Positions 8,555 to 18,882 of a stretch of DNA of 64,000 nucleotides are shown piece after piece; the stretch's first letter is position 1; each line of letters starts with the position of its first letter. The position numbers and the translations under genes are program-made. Source of the DNA: Poriferisodalis sp965237655 (GTDB taxonomy: Bacteria; Actinomycetota; Acidimicrobiia; Acidimicrobiales; Poriferisodalaceae); the NCBI RefSeq assembly GCF_965237655.1, contig NZ_CBDEGB010000002.1:310001-374000 (forward strand), written 5' to 3'. The notes beneath the pieces were generated by a model. It did no database searches, was not told where the DNA came from, and was given only the letters and a program-made list of their open reading frames with translations.

Positions 8555-8971
8555 ATGGCTGGCCGAGACGATCCGGGAGAAGCTATCTGGTTCAATGCGC
8601 AGGCAATTGCTGATGATCGAGCAATGAGCACCGAACTAGCTTCAGAGTTCTGGAACGATCATGCGGATGAATATGTCTCATTTGGCCAGCGGCGGGCGAA
8701 GTGTGATCAGATTTCTGCATACTGGCGTGAACTCTCGGATGCTTGGAAGGCGCTTGCTGACGCCGATCACGTAAGCCTACGACCTGATGTGTACCTGGCG
8801 GCAGACGAGGATGTAAGCCAGACAATTACACTGGGGAATCCGAATCAGGGATTGGGATTGTGATCAGCACTGCAAGTAATTGCGGCAGTCCATCGCCAGG
8901 ATGCAGTAGAGCGATCGATGGACGAAACAATTGCTGCAATTGATTTGGCCTTGGGGCTCAGCAGCGACTGA
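8555..8971 (+). CDS. Hypothetical protein, frame continues past a TGA
   Basis: The frame from ATG 8555 gives 102 residues to a TGA at 8861-8863; the same frame then stays open for 35 more codons (ALQVIAAVHRQDAVERSMDETIAAIDLALGLSSD) to TGA 8969. The first part is acidic and Trp/Ala-rich (NDHADEYVSF, YWRELSDAWKALADADH). I recognise no family. The post-stop part is a credible amphipathic helix, so either the gene ends at 8863 or it is a nonsense-interrupted longer gene, as with the PIN frame just upstream. Base composition is lower in GC than the flanks. Function unknown. Confidence 0.4.
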
Positions 8972-9202
8972 GCTGCTCCAGCGATGTCACTGTCATGTGA
9001 CCAGCGTTCCGGTCAAGACTGCTGAAGTGTCGTCACGAAGTCTTGGGCGTCGTAGGTTGCCGAAGCTTGACCAATTCCTGATTTGACTCAACGCGGCAGG
9101 ACACCCTTCGCTGGGTCATCGTACGAGTGCCCTTTACACCGCTGGCTTGAGATGTAATCGCTCAGGCGTTCCTGGCGGCGACGACGGTTCGAGGCGGTTT
9201 GG
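8972..9202. other. Intergenic, nothing recognised
   Basis: A 231-bp stretch at the end of the lower-GC island and downstream of the convergent esterase gene. Both strands were read; no convincing frame, repeat or hairpin was seen. Confidence 0.5.
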
Positions 9203-10276
9203 CTACACCGAATAGGCGAAGTTACGCAGCGCAGCGGCGGTGGAGGCGTACACGTCGGGCAGGACGCCGCGGAAGATGACGTCGCCCGCGTGGCAGGTGC
9301 CGTTCAGCGTCCGAGCGACCGCTGCATTGCCTGCAGCGGTCAGCTTGCGGTAGTACGTCAGGCCCTCATCGCGCAGCGGATCGAGCTCGTTCACCGAGAT
9401 GACGTGTGGAGGCAGGCCCTCCAGTTCTTCGACGCTGACGTGCATCGGCCATGCCAGCGGATTGGTCGCATTCTCACCGGACGGGTCGTACACCTTCGCG
9501 AGTGCGCCCAGGTTCTCGCAGCCCAGGAAGTACAGGTCATTCTCGTGCAGCGATGGCAGGTCGGCGGGTGGGTTCGCGTACATGCCCGAGATGTACGGGC
9601 ACTGAGCGAACACGCCGTCGATGATGCCGGGGTAGCCGTCGCGCTTGGCCTTGAGCGTGGTCGCCAGCGTCAGGTTGCCGCCGCCAGACTCGCCCGAGAC
9701 GGTGATCGTGGAAATGCCCAAGTCGGCCTTGTTGGCAGCGACCCACTGCAGCGCAGTGTCACAGTCGTTGAGCCCCGCCGGGAACGGGTGGTTGCCGAGC
9801 GCTCCGCCGCCGTTGCGGTACTCCACGCCCACCGCCACGAGGCCGAGAGCGGCCAGCTCGTCCCGCCAACGACAGAACGAGGCGTCGGCTGCTGTGAGGA
9901 TCACCATGCCGCCGCCGTGAATGTGGAAGACGGCCGGCAGCGGTTCGTCGACGCCGGCGGGACGGTGGATGTACAGGCCGATCTCGTTGCCGTCGGGCCC
10001 AGTGATCGTGATGTCGTTCCGCTCGACACCCTCAATCGGCGGCAGGCCCGCATAGAGCACGTCGAACATCATCTGGAAGCCCGGCTCGGCCTCGTTGCAG
10101 TAGGCGTAGAGACCCTCGATGGGCGTGTCAGCGTTGACCGGCGTGGGCTCGCCGTGGCCGTCGAGGCCGAACTCGGCCATCACGGCGACCATCCGGCGAT
10201 CGGCTCGCGGATCAGTCCCCAGCGTCATGTCCGGGTCGCCGAGCCGTCCAGGTCGGTGTACTTGCGCTGCGTCCAT
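9203..10276 (-). CDS. HSL-type alpha/beta-hydrolase (esterase/lipase)
   Basis: A 357-residue member of the hormone-sensitive-lipase (family IV) esterases. It has the oxyanion motif HIHGGGMVI, the nucleophile elbow GESGGGN, and a C-terminal region with the expected acid (NELDPLRDEG) and histidine (NGTCHAGD, in place of the more usual H-x-F). It hydrolyses short acyl esters, probably in the cytoplasm; there is no signal peptide. The frame extends to 10294, but ATG 10276 has an AGGGGACC ribosome site at good spacing and is preferred. It is downstream of the SulP gene by about 80 bases in the same direction; functional linkage is not evident. Confidence 0.85.
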   Translation of the reverse strand: MDAAQVHRPGRLGDPDMTLGTDPRADRRMVAVMAEFGLDGHGEPTPVNADTPIEGLYAYCNEAEPGFQMMFDVLYAGLPPIEGVERNDITITGPDGNEIGLYIHRPAGVDEPLPAVFHIHGGGMVILTAADASFCRWRDELAALGLVAVGVEYRNGGGALGNHPFPAGLNDCDTALQWVAANKADLGISTITVSGESGGGNLTLATTLKAKRDGYPGIIDGVFAQCPYISGMYANPPADLPSLHENDLYFLGCENLGALAKVYDPSGENATNPLAWPMHVSVEELEGLPPHVISVNELDPLRDEGLTYYRKLTAAGNAAVARTLNGTCHAGDVIFRGVLPDVYASTAAALRNFAYSV

Positions 10277-10359
10277 GAGTGGTCCCCTGTCCACCAGGCG
10301 GCACGGCGCCCCCAGATCGCGCTGACAGTAGTCCCAGGGCCTGTTGCCACGCGTCGCGT

Positions 10360-11976
10360 CTAGTCGAGCAGGTACCGGGCCGCTTCGCGGGCTTCATCAA
10401 GGGTTGCCACGATGTGCTCGTCACCGACTTGGCGCAGAACCTCCAGTGAGGCCAGGGTCGCCGTGGGGGCGCCGTCAAGGGCCATGACGATGCAGGTCGC
10501 GTCGCCGGCGGCAGCGGTGTCGATGAGCTGCTCGATCACCAGGGCGGCGCTGTCGTCGATGTAGTCGGTCTCGGAGAAGTCCAAGATGACGACTTCGTGG
10601 CCGACGATGTCGTCGCCGATGGTGCGGATGAGCTTGCTCGACGACGCGACCGTGAAGCTGCCACGCAGTTTCACGATGCCGACGCGTGCGGAGTAGGGGC
10701 TGATGGCGTGGGTATCGGGTGTCTGGTCGTGGAGGAAGATCTGGTCGAGCAGCGGCACCGACACGACGCTGTCGAGCTGGAGGCGCTCGAATTGGCGGGC
10801 ACCGATCATGCCGGCCACGATCAGCCCGACCGCGACGGCTGTCACCAGGTCGACCAGCATGGTGACGCTGAACGTCGCCAGCATGATGACGAGGTGCTCG
10901 CGCTGGACGCGGTGAAGGCGCGCAAGGAAGCGCCAGTCGATGAGCTGCCAGCCGAGCACTGCGAGCATGCCCGCGAGTGCCGCATGGGGGATGAACTCGA
11001 GGTAGCGCGCCAGCCCCAGCACGAGCACCAAGAGCGTGAGCGCCCGGATCACCGGCGACAGCGGTGTTCGGGCGCCGAGCCGGTACGCCACCATCGTCGG
11101 GACGAAGGTCATGTGCCCCGGAAGACCGCCGATGAGGCCTGCTGCCACGTTGCCGGCTCCCACGCTGAGGAGCCCTCGGTCCGGGTCTTGCTGTGTCCGG
11201 GTTTGCGCGTCGACTGCGAGCGACGACAGCAGCCCGCGCACCGTGCTGAGCAACGCGACGGTCAGCGCCGGCACGACGGCACTCGCCAAAAAGCCCAGCG
11301 ACACGACCGGTCGCTGGATCTCGGGCAGGGCGGACGGGATGCCGTCGATCGTCGGCACATCGACGAGCCAGACGACGCTGAGCAGAGTGCCGAATAGCAG
11401 CCCCGCAAGCATTGACGGCAGCAGCTTGCGCAGCTTTCGAGGCCACAGCAGTGAGACGACCAGCGTGAGAAGGCCGATCGCGAGCGCGCTGGCGTTCGCT
11501 GAGCCGATCGCATCGGGCCAGGCTCGGATCGCGTCGACGGGTTTGGTGATCTTGATCGGATCGCCGAGAAAGGACCCAACCATCGAGACGACGATCATCA
11601 GCCCGATACCCGATGTGAAACCGGCAATCACGGAGTAGGGCGTGTAGGAGATGTAGCTGCCGATGCGCAGGGCGCCGAGCACGATCTGGATGACACCGGC
11701 CAGCATCGCGATGGTGAACGCCTCAGCCATCGTGTCGGCATGCGTGGCGATGACGGTCGCCATGGCGACTGCCATAACGCTGCTGGTGGCTGCCATCTGA
11801 GGTCGTGCCCGCTGGAAGATGCCGACGAAGAGACCGACCGCTATGCCGCCGTAGATGCCGCTTGCCGGCCCCAGACCGGAGACGACGCCGAACGTCGCCG
11901 CTGGCGCGATCGAGATTGCGGCCGTCGTGAGGCCGCCCGCCAAGTCACCCCGGAATGTCTGCAGGTCGTAGCGCAT
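10360..11976 (-). CDS. SulP-family anion transporter with STAS domain
   Basis: A 538-residue inner-membrane protein. It starts with the SulP entry (DLAGGLTTAAISIAPAATFGVVSGLGPASGIYGGI) and has about 11-14 hydrophobic segments, including LPGHMTFVPTMVAYRLGARTPLSP. It ends in a cytoplasmic STAS domain (residues about 430-538: VGIVKLRGSFTVASSSKL, VVILDFSETDYIDDSAALVIEQLI). SulP proteins carry sulfate, bicarbonate or other anions; the sequence does not decide which. No sulfate-assimilation or carbonic-anhydrase gene is adjacent. The start chosen is the ATG at 11976. It follows the carboxylase operon in the same direction after 64 bases. Confidence 0.88.
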   Translation of the reverse strand: MRYDLQTFRGDLAGGLTTAAISIAPAATFGVVSGLGPASGIYGGIAVGLFVGIFQRARPQMAATSSVMAVAMATVIATHADTMAEAFTIAMLAGVIQIVLGALRIGSYISYTPYSVIAGFTSGIGLMIVVSMVGSFLGDPIKITKPVDAIRAWPDAIGSANASALAIGLLTLVVSLLWPRKLRKLLPSMLAGLLFGTLLSVVWLVDVPTIDGIPSALPEIQRPVVSLGFLASAVVPALTVALLSTVRGLLSSLAVDAQTRTQQDPDRGLLSVGAGNVAAGLIGGLPGHMTFVPTMVAYRLGARTPLSPVIRALTLLVLVLGLARYLEFIPHAALAGMLAVLGWQLIDWRFLARLHRVQREHLVIMLATFSVTMLVDLVTAVAVGLIVAGMIGARQFERLQLDSVVSVPLLDQIFLHDQTPDTHAISPYSARVGIVKLRGSFTVASSSKLIRTIGDDIVGHEVVILDFSETDYIDDSAALVIEQLIDTAAAGDATCIVMALDGAPTATLASLEVLRQVGDEHIVATLDEAREAARYLLD

Positions 11977-12040
11977 ATCGGAGTTGCCCGACCCCCCTCG
12001 AACGCCGACCAGATCGACGCTATTCGACGGGGTGTCTCGG

Positions 12041-14281
12041 CTATTCGTTTGCCGTGATGACGACGAGCAGTTCGCCGTTGTCGACCTGATCGCCGACAGC
12101 AGCGCGTACCTCGCTCACTTCGCCGTCTGCCGGTGCGGTGATCTGGTGCTCCATCTTCATGGCCTCCATCACCACCAGCACCTGGCCCGCGCTCACCCGG
12201 TCTCCTTCGGAGACATTGACCATCAGCACCTTGCCGGGCATCGGCGCGACCAGCCCGCCCTCGACAGCCTCGGCGTCCGGGTCGGGGAATCGAGAGCGCT
12301 CCCTTAATGTCGCGGAACCGGTGAGCGGCCCAGTGACGTACCAGTCGTGACCGCGACGGCTGATCTGCCAGGTGCCTCGCATCCCGCCGGTCTCGACGTC
12401 GAGTTCGGCATCGAATTGCTCGGCGGGGGGTGCGTCGGTCACCTCGCCAGCCAAGTCGTCCACGATCGGGTGGATCTGGATCGAGTGGGGCCGCACGACG
12501 AACTCGCTGGAGTCCGGCAGGCCCCCCTCGCCGTCGCCGTCGCCGTCGCCCCCGTCGCCGTCGCCCCCGTCGGTCTCGCCGTCGCCCGCGCCGCCGTCGC
12601 TGCGTTGGGGTTCGCCATCTTCTGGCGGCGCATACGGCGCGTCGTTCCGCAGCGGCGCCACGCGCAGCCGATAGCTGCCGTCTCGCTGCCGCCGGTAGGC
12701 AACGCTCACATCGACATCGCCTGCCACGGGATCGAGTGCCGTGAGCGGCAGCACCTCGTCGGGCATGACGCTGTTGCGGTACCCCGATGTCATAAAGCCC
12801 AGCGCAGTCGCCAGCTCACGATTCCGGGCCTGCGACACCAGCGCCACAGCCGATGCCGCTGCATGCAAGAACAGGCCGCGGTAGGGCGGCGAGTCGGTGG
12901 CAAGTCCTGTTCGGTCGATGAAATCGGTAGTGGTGTCGCCGGCGAGAAACTCGTCGCTGCGCAGCACCGCCGAGAGGAAATCGCGATTGGTGACAACGCC
13001 GCCCAACCGGGTGCGGTCGAGCGCTGATGCCAGTCCCAGCGCAGCCTCGGTACGCGTCGGCGCCGCCATGACCACCTTGGCGAGCATCGGATCGAACTCT
13101 GTCCCGACCACCGAACCCATCTCGATGCCTGAATCGAAGCGCGCTTGCGGCTCGCGTGCCGGTGCCCACAGCTCGACAGTGCCGGTTGCGGGCAGGAATC
13201 CGTTGGCGGGATCCTCCGCGTACAGGCGGGCCTCGACGGCGTGGCCGTTGATCGCCAGGTCAGCCTGCGCGTAGCCCAGAGGCTCCCCGGCAGCGATTCG
13301 GATCTGCTCACGCACCAGGTCGAGACCGGTGATCTCTTCGGTGACCGGATGCTCGACTTGCAGACGGGTGTTGACCTCGAGGAACCAGAACTCGGCGTCG
13401 TCGCCGCTGCCTTCCAGCAGAAACTCCACGGTCCCAGCCGAGTGGTAGCCAATCGTGCTGACGGCAGCGACCGCAGCAGCACCCATGCGCTCACGCAGCG
13501 CCGGTGTCACCGCCGGCGACGGTGCCTCCTCGATGACTTTCTGATGCCGCCGCTGGATCGAGCATTCCCGCTCGAAGCAGTGCACGACGCTCCCGTGCGT
13601 GTCACCCAGCACTTGGATCTCGACGTGGCGAGGCGCTGGCAGGTAGCGCTCAAGAAAGACAGTGTCGTCGCCGAAGGCTCCGGCTGCTTCCCGGCGTGCC
13701 GCCGCCACAGCATCCGCGAGCGAACTCGCCGAGTCCACGATGCGCATGCCCTTGCCGCCGCCGCCAGCCGAAGCCTTGACCAGCAGGGGATAGCCGACGT
13801 CAGTCGCCGCAGCAGCCAGGTCATCGGGGGACATGGTGTCGGTCACCGGGACCGACGGCAGCGTCGGGACGCCCGCGGCCACCATTGTCTCCTTGGCAGC
13901 CAGCTTGTCGCCCATCGCTGCAATGGCCTCAGGTGGCGGCCCCACCCAGATCAGCCCCGCGTCGATCACAGCCGTGGCGAAGTTGGCGTTCTCCGACAAG
14001 AAGCCGTAGCCGGGATGCACGGCATCGGCGCCGCTGCGCACAGCGGCAGCGATCACCTTGTCGATCGACAGGTACGACTCTGTCGCTGTCCGCCCGCCGA
14101 GCGGCACCGACAGGTCCGCGTCGGTGACGAACGGCGCTTCGGCGTCGCCGTCGGAATACACGGCAACCGTCGAGATGCCCATGTCGCTCGCGGTGCGGAA
14201 GACGCGGCGAGCGATCTCGCCGCGGTTGGCAACGAGCAGCCGCCGCAGCGGGCGTTGCTGTGTTCGAGTGTTCTCGCTCAT
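12041..14281 (-). CDS. Acyl-CoA carboxylase alpha subunit (biotin carboxylase + BCCP)
   Basis: A 746-residue subunit combining an N-terminal ATP-dependent biotin carboxylase (LLVANRGEIARRVFRTA; ATP-grasp loop KASAGGGGKGM; EVNTRLQVEHPVTE) with a C-terminal biotin carrier domain whose lysine lies in EAMKMEH. It carboxylates biotin with bicarbonate and hands it to the beta subunit encoded 82 bases upstream. This layout is that of propionyl-, methylcrotonyl- or geranyl-CoA carboxylases. Between the two domains is an Asp/Gly-run linker (DNA 12525-12605) made of near-identical GAC/GGC codons. ATG 14281 is chosen over 14299 because of a GGGGG ribosome site. Acyl substrate unresolved. Confidence 0.93.
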   Translation of the reverse strand: MSENTRTQQRPLRRLLVANRGEIARRVFRTASDMGISTVAVYSDGDAEAPFVTDADLSVPLGGRTATESYLSIDKVIAAAVRSGADAVHPGYGFLSENANFATAVIDAGLIWVGPPPEAIAAMGDKLAAKETMVAAGVPTLPSVPVTDTMSPDDLAAAATDVGYPLLVKASAGGGGKGMRIVDSASSLADAVAAARREAAGAFGDDTVFLERYLPAPRHVEIQVLGDTHGSVVHCFERECSIQRRHQKVIEEAPSPAVTPALRERMGAAAVAAVSTIGYHSAGTVEFLLEGSGDDAEFWFLEVNTRLQVEHPVTEEITGLDLVREQIRIAAGEPLGYAQADLAINGHAVEARLYAEDPANGFLPATGTVELWAPAREPQARFDSGIEMGSVVGTEFDPMLAKVVMAAPTRTEAALGLASALDRTRLGGVVTNRDFLSAVLRSDEFLAGDTTTDFIDRTGLATDSPPYRGLFLHAAASAVALVSQARNRELATALGFMTSGYRNSVMPDEVLPLTALDPVAGDVDVSVAYRRQRDGSYRLRVAPLRNDAPYAPPEDGEPQRSDGGAGDGETDGGDGDGGDGDGDGEGGLPDSSEFVVRPHSIQIHPIVDDLAGEVTDAPPAEQFDAELDVETGGMRGTWQISRRGHDWYVTGPLTGSATLRERSRFPDPDAEAVEGGLVAPMPGKVLMVNVSEGDRVSAGQVLVVMEAMKMEHQITAPADGEVSEVRAAVGDQVDNGELLVVITANE

Positions 14282-14363
14282 TGCGTGCCCCCGCTGCATC
14301 CGGAAGACCCGTGTCGTGGCGGCGTCTTCCTGAGGTGTCGTTGCTCGCTCATCGCAGCCGCCC

Positions 14364-15989
<1,626 letters not shown>

Positions 15990-16067
15990 GTGACTCCTGC
16001 GCAGTAGGCAAGCGGCGCGAACGCAGACGCGAACCCTCGCAGTCTGCTTGAAGCGAGTCGCTAGTGC

Positions 16068-17285
16068 CTACCAGCCGGTGTACGGCGAAGGCCCGGTGGC
16101 AATGTGCCATATCGGCGGGCACGTGGAGTGGGGCAGAGTGAGGAAGTCATCGCCGACATCGTCGATGCGCCCCTCGGCGCTGCCGCCGAACTCAATCTCG
16201 TCTCCGTCACGCATCAACTGCTTACCGTTCACAACGGCGGGGATTGAGGCATCGAAGCTGAGCCGCTCGGAGTGGGGGAACACGAGCGTCCGCTGTGTCG
16301 GCCCATCGCCGTACTCGGCCCAGATGCACTCATCGCCGATGCGCAGAGTGCCGCGATTCAAGTTGTCGGTCGACATCTGCACGAATGCGACAACGAAACG
16401 GTCCACCGCCGGCGGCGAAATCTCGTCGGGATCGAGCAGCCACTCGATCTCGTAGGTGATGCCTGACCGTCTGGGCAAGGCCGCTTCGACGGCCTCACGG
16501 TCAATGGGCACTCCGCCGACGAACGCCTGGCCAATGCGGGCCTCAACCGTCCGGGTCACGACGTAGCCCCCGTAGTCGACATTGCGTATGCCGAACTCTT
16601 GCAGGGTCTCCCAGATCTCTTTGGCAGCGCGCTGGATCTCTGCAGCAGTGACGGTGGACGATTGCTCGAATCGGAACGGAAGACCACTGGCGCGTGCCTC
16701 GGCCATCACTTCGGGTGGCACAGCACCGTTCCAGCGCACGGTCAGGTTGAAGGCCACGTCGAGTTCGTGGTGGTACTCCGTGCGCCAGCGTGAGGTGAAG
16801 GCGCCGGCTCGGTCTTCCTGGCCCATCTGGATCAGTGCCTGCCATGGCGGAATGCCGAAATCCGCAGCCATGTAGCAGGCCATCAGCACCGTCCCTTCGG
16901 GGGCGGTGAGCGCTTGAGAGTCTTGTTGGTCTTCTTGGTGTTCTCGTTCACCGCTGTCGGGCGGCGGCTCAGGATCGCATGCTTCGTGCGTCAAGGGCGC
17001 ATCGGGGTCGTACAGCCGCCACGGCAAGTCGGGGTCAGAGCCGAGTACTCGCTGGGCCAATTCCCGCAGCGGCATCGATGCGGCACTCTCGATCGGAGTT
17101 CCTTCGAGAATGATGATGTTCGACTCATCCGAGCGATCGTCTGCAGATGCGACGTCTACTTCAGACGTCGAGCCGGTGGCGTCAGGGCCCGGGCCGCCGG
17201 CGACGATCTCGGTCTGAACGCTTGAGCAGGCAACCCCGAGCGCGACCATTGCAGTGAGGCCAGCGATTGCATGGCAGCGCTTCAT
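16068..17285 (-). CDS. Putative secreted lipoprotein, unknown function
   Basis: A 405-residue protein with a lipoprotein signal: positive start (MKRCHAIAGL), hydrophobic stretch and lipobox ALGVAC, so Cys20 is the likely lipidated residue and the protein is anchored outside the membrane. A disordered, acidic segment follows (GPDATGSTSEVDVASADD), then a Pro/Glu-rich stretch, then a folded region with no family I recognise. It starts 2 bases from the start codon of the divergent O-methyltransferase, so each promoter must lie inside the neighbour's coding sequence or one start is annotated too far upstream. Confidence 0.65.
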   Translation of the reverse strand: MKRCHAIAGLTAMVALGVACSSVQTEIVAGGPGPDATGSTSEVDVASADDRSDESNIIILEGTPIESAASMPLRELAQRVLGSDPDLPWRLYDPDAPLTHEACDPEPPPDSGEREHQEDQQDSQALTAPEGTVLMACYMAADFGIPPWQALIQMGQEDRAGAFTSRWRTEYHHELDVAFNLTVRWNGAVPPEVMAEARASGLPFRFEQSSTVTAAEIQRAAKEIWETLQEFGIRNVDYGGYVVTRTVEARIGQAFVGGVPIDREAVEAALPRRSGITYEIEWLLDPDEISPPAVDRFVVAFVQMSTDNLNRGTLRIGDECIWAEYGDGPTQRTLVFPHSERLSFDASIPAVVNGKQLMRDGDEIEFGGSAEGRIDDVGDDFLTLPHSTCPPIWHIATGPSPYTGW

Positions 17286-17287
17286 TG

Positions 17288-17968
17288 ATGCACCGTAACC
17301 TCGTCGCCGTGTCTCGCCAGAGCGCCTTCATCGAAGATCGAGTCGCGTCATACGCCGCAGCGCACTCGCTGCAGCCGACGGCGATCCAGCGGGAGCTGAT
17401 TGCCGAGACGGCAACGCTCGGGCGAGTTGCGGGCATGCAGATCAGCCCGCTGCAGGGGGCGTTCATGAGCGTGCTGACGACGGCGTTGCGCCCCCGGCTC
17501 GCGGTCGAGGTGGGTACGTTCACCGGCTACTCAGCACTCTGCGTTGCGAGTTCGCTTGAACCGGGTGCCGAGCTCATCTGCTGCGATGTCTCCGAGGAGT
17601 GGACCTCAGTTGCCCGCCGTTACTGGGAGCGCGCGGGCGTGGCTGATCGCATCGACCTGCGCATCGGGCCGGCGCTGGACACACTGCGTGCCCTGCCGAC
17701 CGGACCCCAGATCGACTTGGCGTTCATCGACGCCGACAAGTCCAGCTACATCGACTACTACGAGGAGATCTTCGGCCGGCTCTCGCCGGGCGGCGTGATT
17801 CTCGTGGACAACGTGCTGTGGGGCGGCACGGTCGCCGATCCCGCCCGAGTAGACGACGGCACCGCAGCCATGCGGGCATTCAACGACCACGTCGCGGCCG
17901 ACGACCGGGCGCGCAGCGTGATGCTCCCCATCGGCGACGGCCTGACGATGATCACGCGCCGCCAATAA
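17288..17968 (+). CDS. Class I SAM-dependent O-methyltransferase (caffeoyl-CoA OMT-like)
   Basis: About 226 residues with the family-3 O-methyltransferase pattern: MQISPLQGAFMSVLTTALRPRLAVEVGTFTGYSALCVA (motif I, SAM binding), ELICCDVSEEW, IDLAFIDADKSSYIDYYEE (metal-binding Asp) and GGVILVDNVLWGGTVADP. It methylates a catechol-like or other hydroxyl substrate using a divalent metal. The start is uncertain: ATG 17288 keeps the full N-terminal helix, but GTG 17309 would give more room for the divergent promoter, and a further in-frame ATG exists at 17267. Followed 10 bases later by an esterase gene in the same direction. Confidence 0.85.
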   Translation: MHRNLVAVSRQSAFIEDRVASYAAAHSLQPTAIQRELIAETATLGRVAGMQISPLQGAFMSVLTTALRPRLAVEVGTFTGYSALCVASSLEPGAELICCDVSEEWTSVARRYWERAGVADRIDLRIGPALDTLRALPTGPQIDLAFIDADKSSYIDYYEEIFGRLSPGGVILVDNVLWGGTVADPARVDDGTAAMRAFNDHVAADDRARSVMLPIGDGLTMITRRQ

Positions 17969-17978
17969 CATCCCCGCC

Positions 17979-18761
17979 GTGCGTGACTCGGCCGCCTGGC
18001 CCATCGAGACCTACATCCTCCACCGTCGCGACGCCGACCGGACCTACCAGTTGTGGGTGGCGCTGCCGATGGGTTACCGGGCAGACGCTTCCCGGCCGTA
18101 CCCGCTCGTTGTCTGTTGCGACGCGCCATGGACCTTCGGCACCGCAGTGGACACGACCCGGATCCTGTCGATGTCCCGGGAGACGCCCCGCTGCGTGGTC
18201 GCGGGCATCGCGCACGACACCACCGACATGCGCGAGATGCTCGACCTGCGGGCAATCGACTACACGGTGACGCCGGCCGAGGCCCCGCCGATGACCGGCA
18301 TTCGGGCGCCTGCCGCTGAGACGGGTGGGGCCGAACAGTTTCGACAGTGGCTCGCCAGCGATGTGATACCGCTGCTGCGAGACCGGTACCACGTCGGCGA
18401 GACCACCTACGTCGGGCACTCGTTCACGGCGCTGTTCGGGCTCCACGTGCTCTTCAACAGCCCCGACATGTTTGCCCGCTACCTGCTCGCGAGCCCGTCG
18501 GTGTGGTGGGACTACGAGGTCATGTTCCGCCTGGAGGCCGAGCACGCTGCTGCTGGCGGCGATCCGGACGTCAAGGTGTTCATGTCGATGGGGGAGAACG
18601 AGACCGACGAGTACTCGCCCCAAGCCAAGTTCCACGACCAGCTCTCGGCCCGCAGGTACCGCAACATCGACCTCACCTGGCACGTCTTCCCCGGAGAGAA
18701 CCACAACACCGTGGTCGGCCCGGCTGTCAGCCGCGGGCTGCGGGTTCTCTACGCCGTCTGA
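17979..18761 (+). CDS. Esterase of the alpha/beta-hydrolase (Fes/BesA-like) superfamily
   Basis: A 260-residue hydrolase beginning at GTG 17979. It has the domain style of siderophore-type and esterase-D-like enzymes: RTYQLWVALPMGYRADASRPYPLVVCCDAP, then the nucleophile elbow GHSFTALFGLHVLF, then LLASPSVWWDYEVMF, and the catalytic His in HVFPGENHNTVV. The elbow is GHSFTA rather than GHSxGG, a variation common in this group. The LLASPSVWW segment is characteristic of ferri-siderophore/enterobactin esterase relatives, but no siderophore genes are nearby. Ten bases after the methyltransferase, so probably cotranscribed with it. Confidence 0.78.
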   Translation: MRDSAAWPIETYILHRRDADRTYQLWVALPMGYRADASRPYPLVVCCDAPWTFGTAVDTTRILSMSRETPRCVVAGIAHDTTDMREMLDLRAIDYTVTPAEAPPMTGIRAPAAETGGAEQFRQWLASDVIPLLRDRYHVGETTYVGHSFTALFGLHVLFNSPDMFARYLLASPSVWWDYEVMFRLEAEHAAAGGDPDVKVFMSMGENETDEYSPQAKFHDQLSARRYRNIDLTWHVFPGENHNTVVGPAVSRGLRVLYAV

Positions 18762-18882
18762 TCCCGGCTACGAAGTTCCAGCTCCCCTGCGGCATCCCGA
18801 ACTGCGCTGACCCGGCGTCATTCCGCGCCGATTGCGGGGGTGGGGCAGAATGGGCGCACTAGGGCAACGGGGAGGCCGGGAC

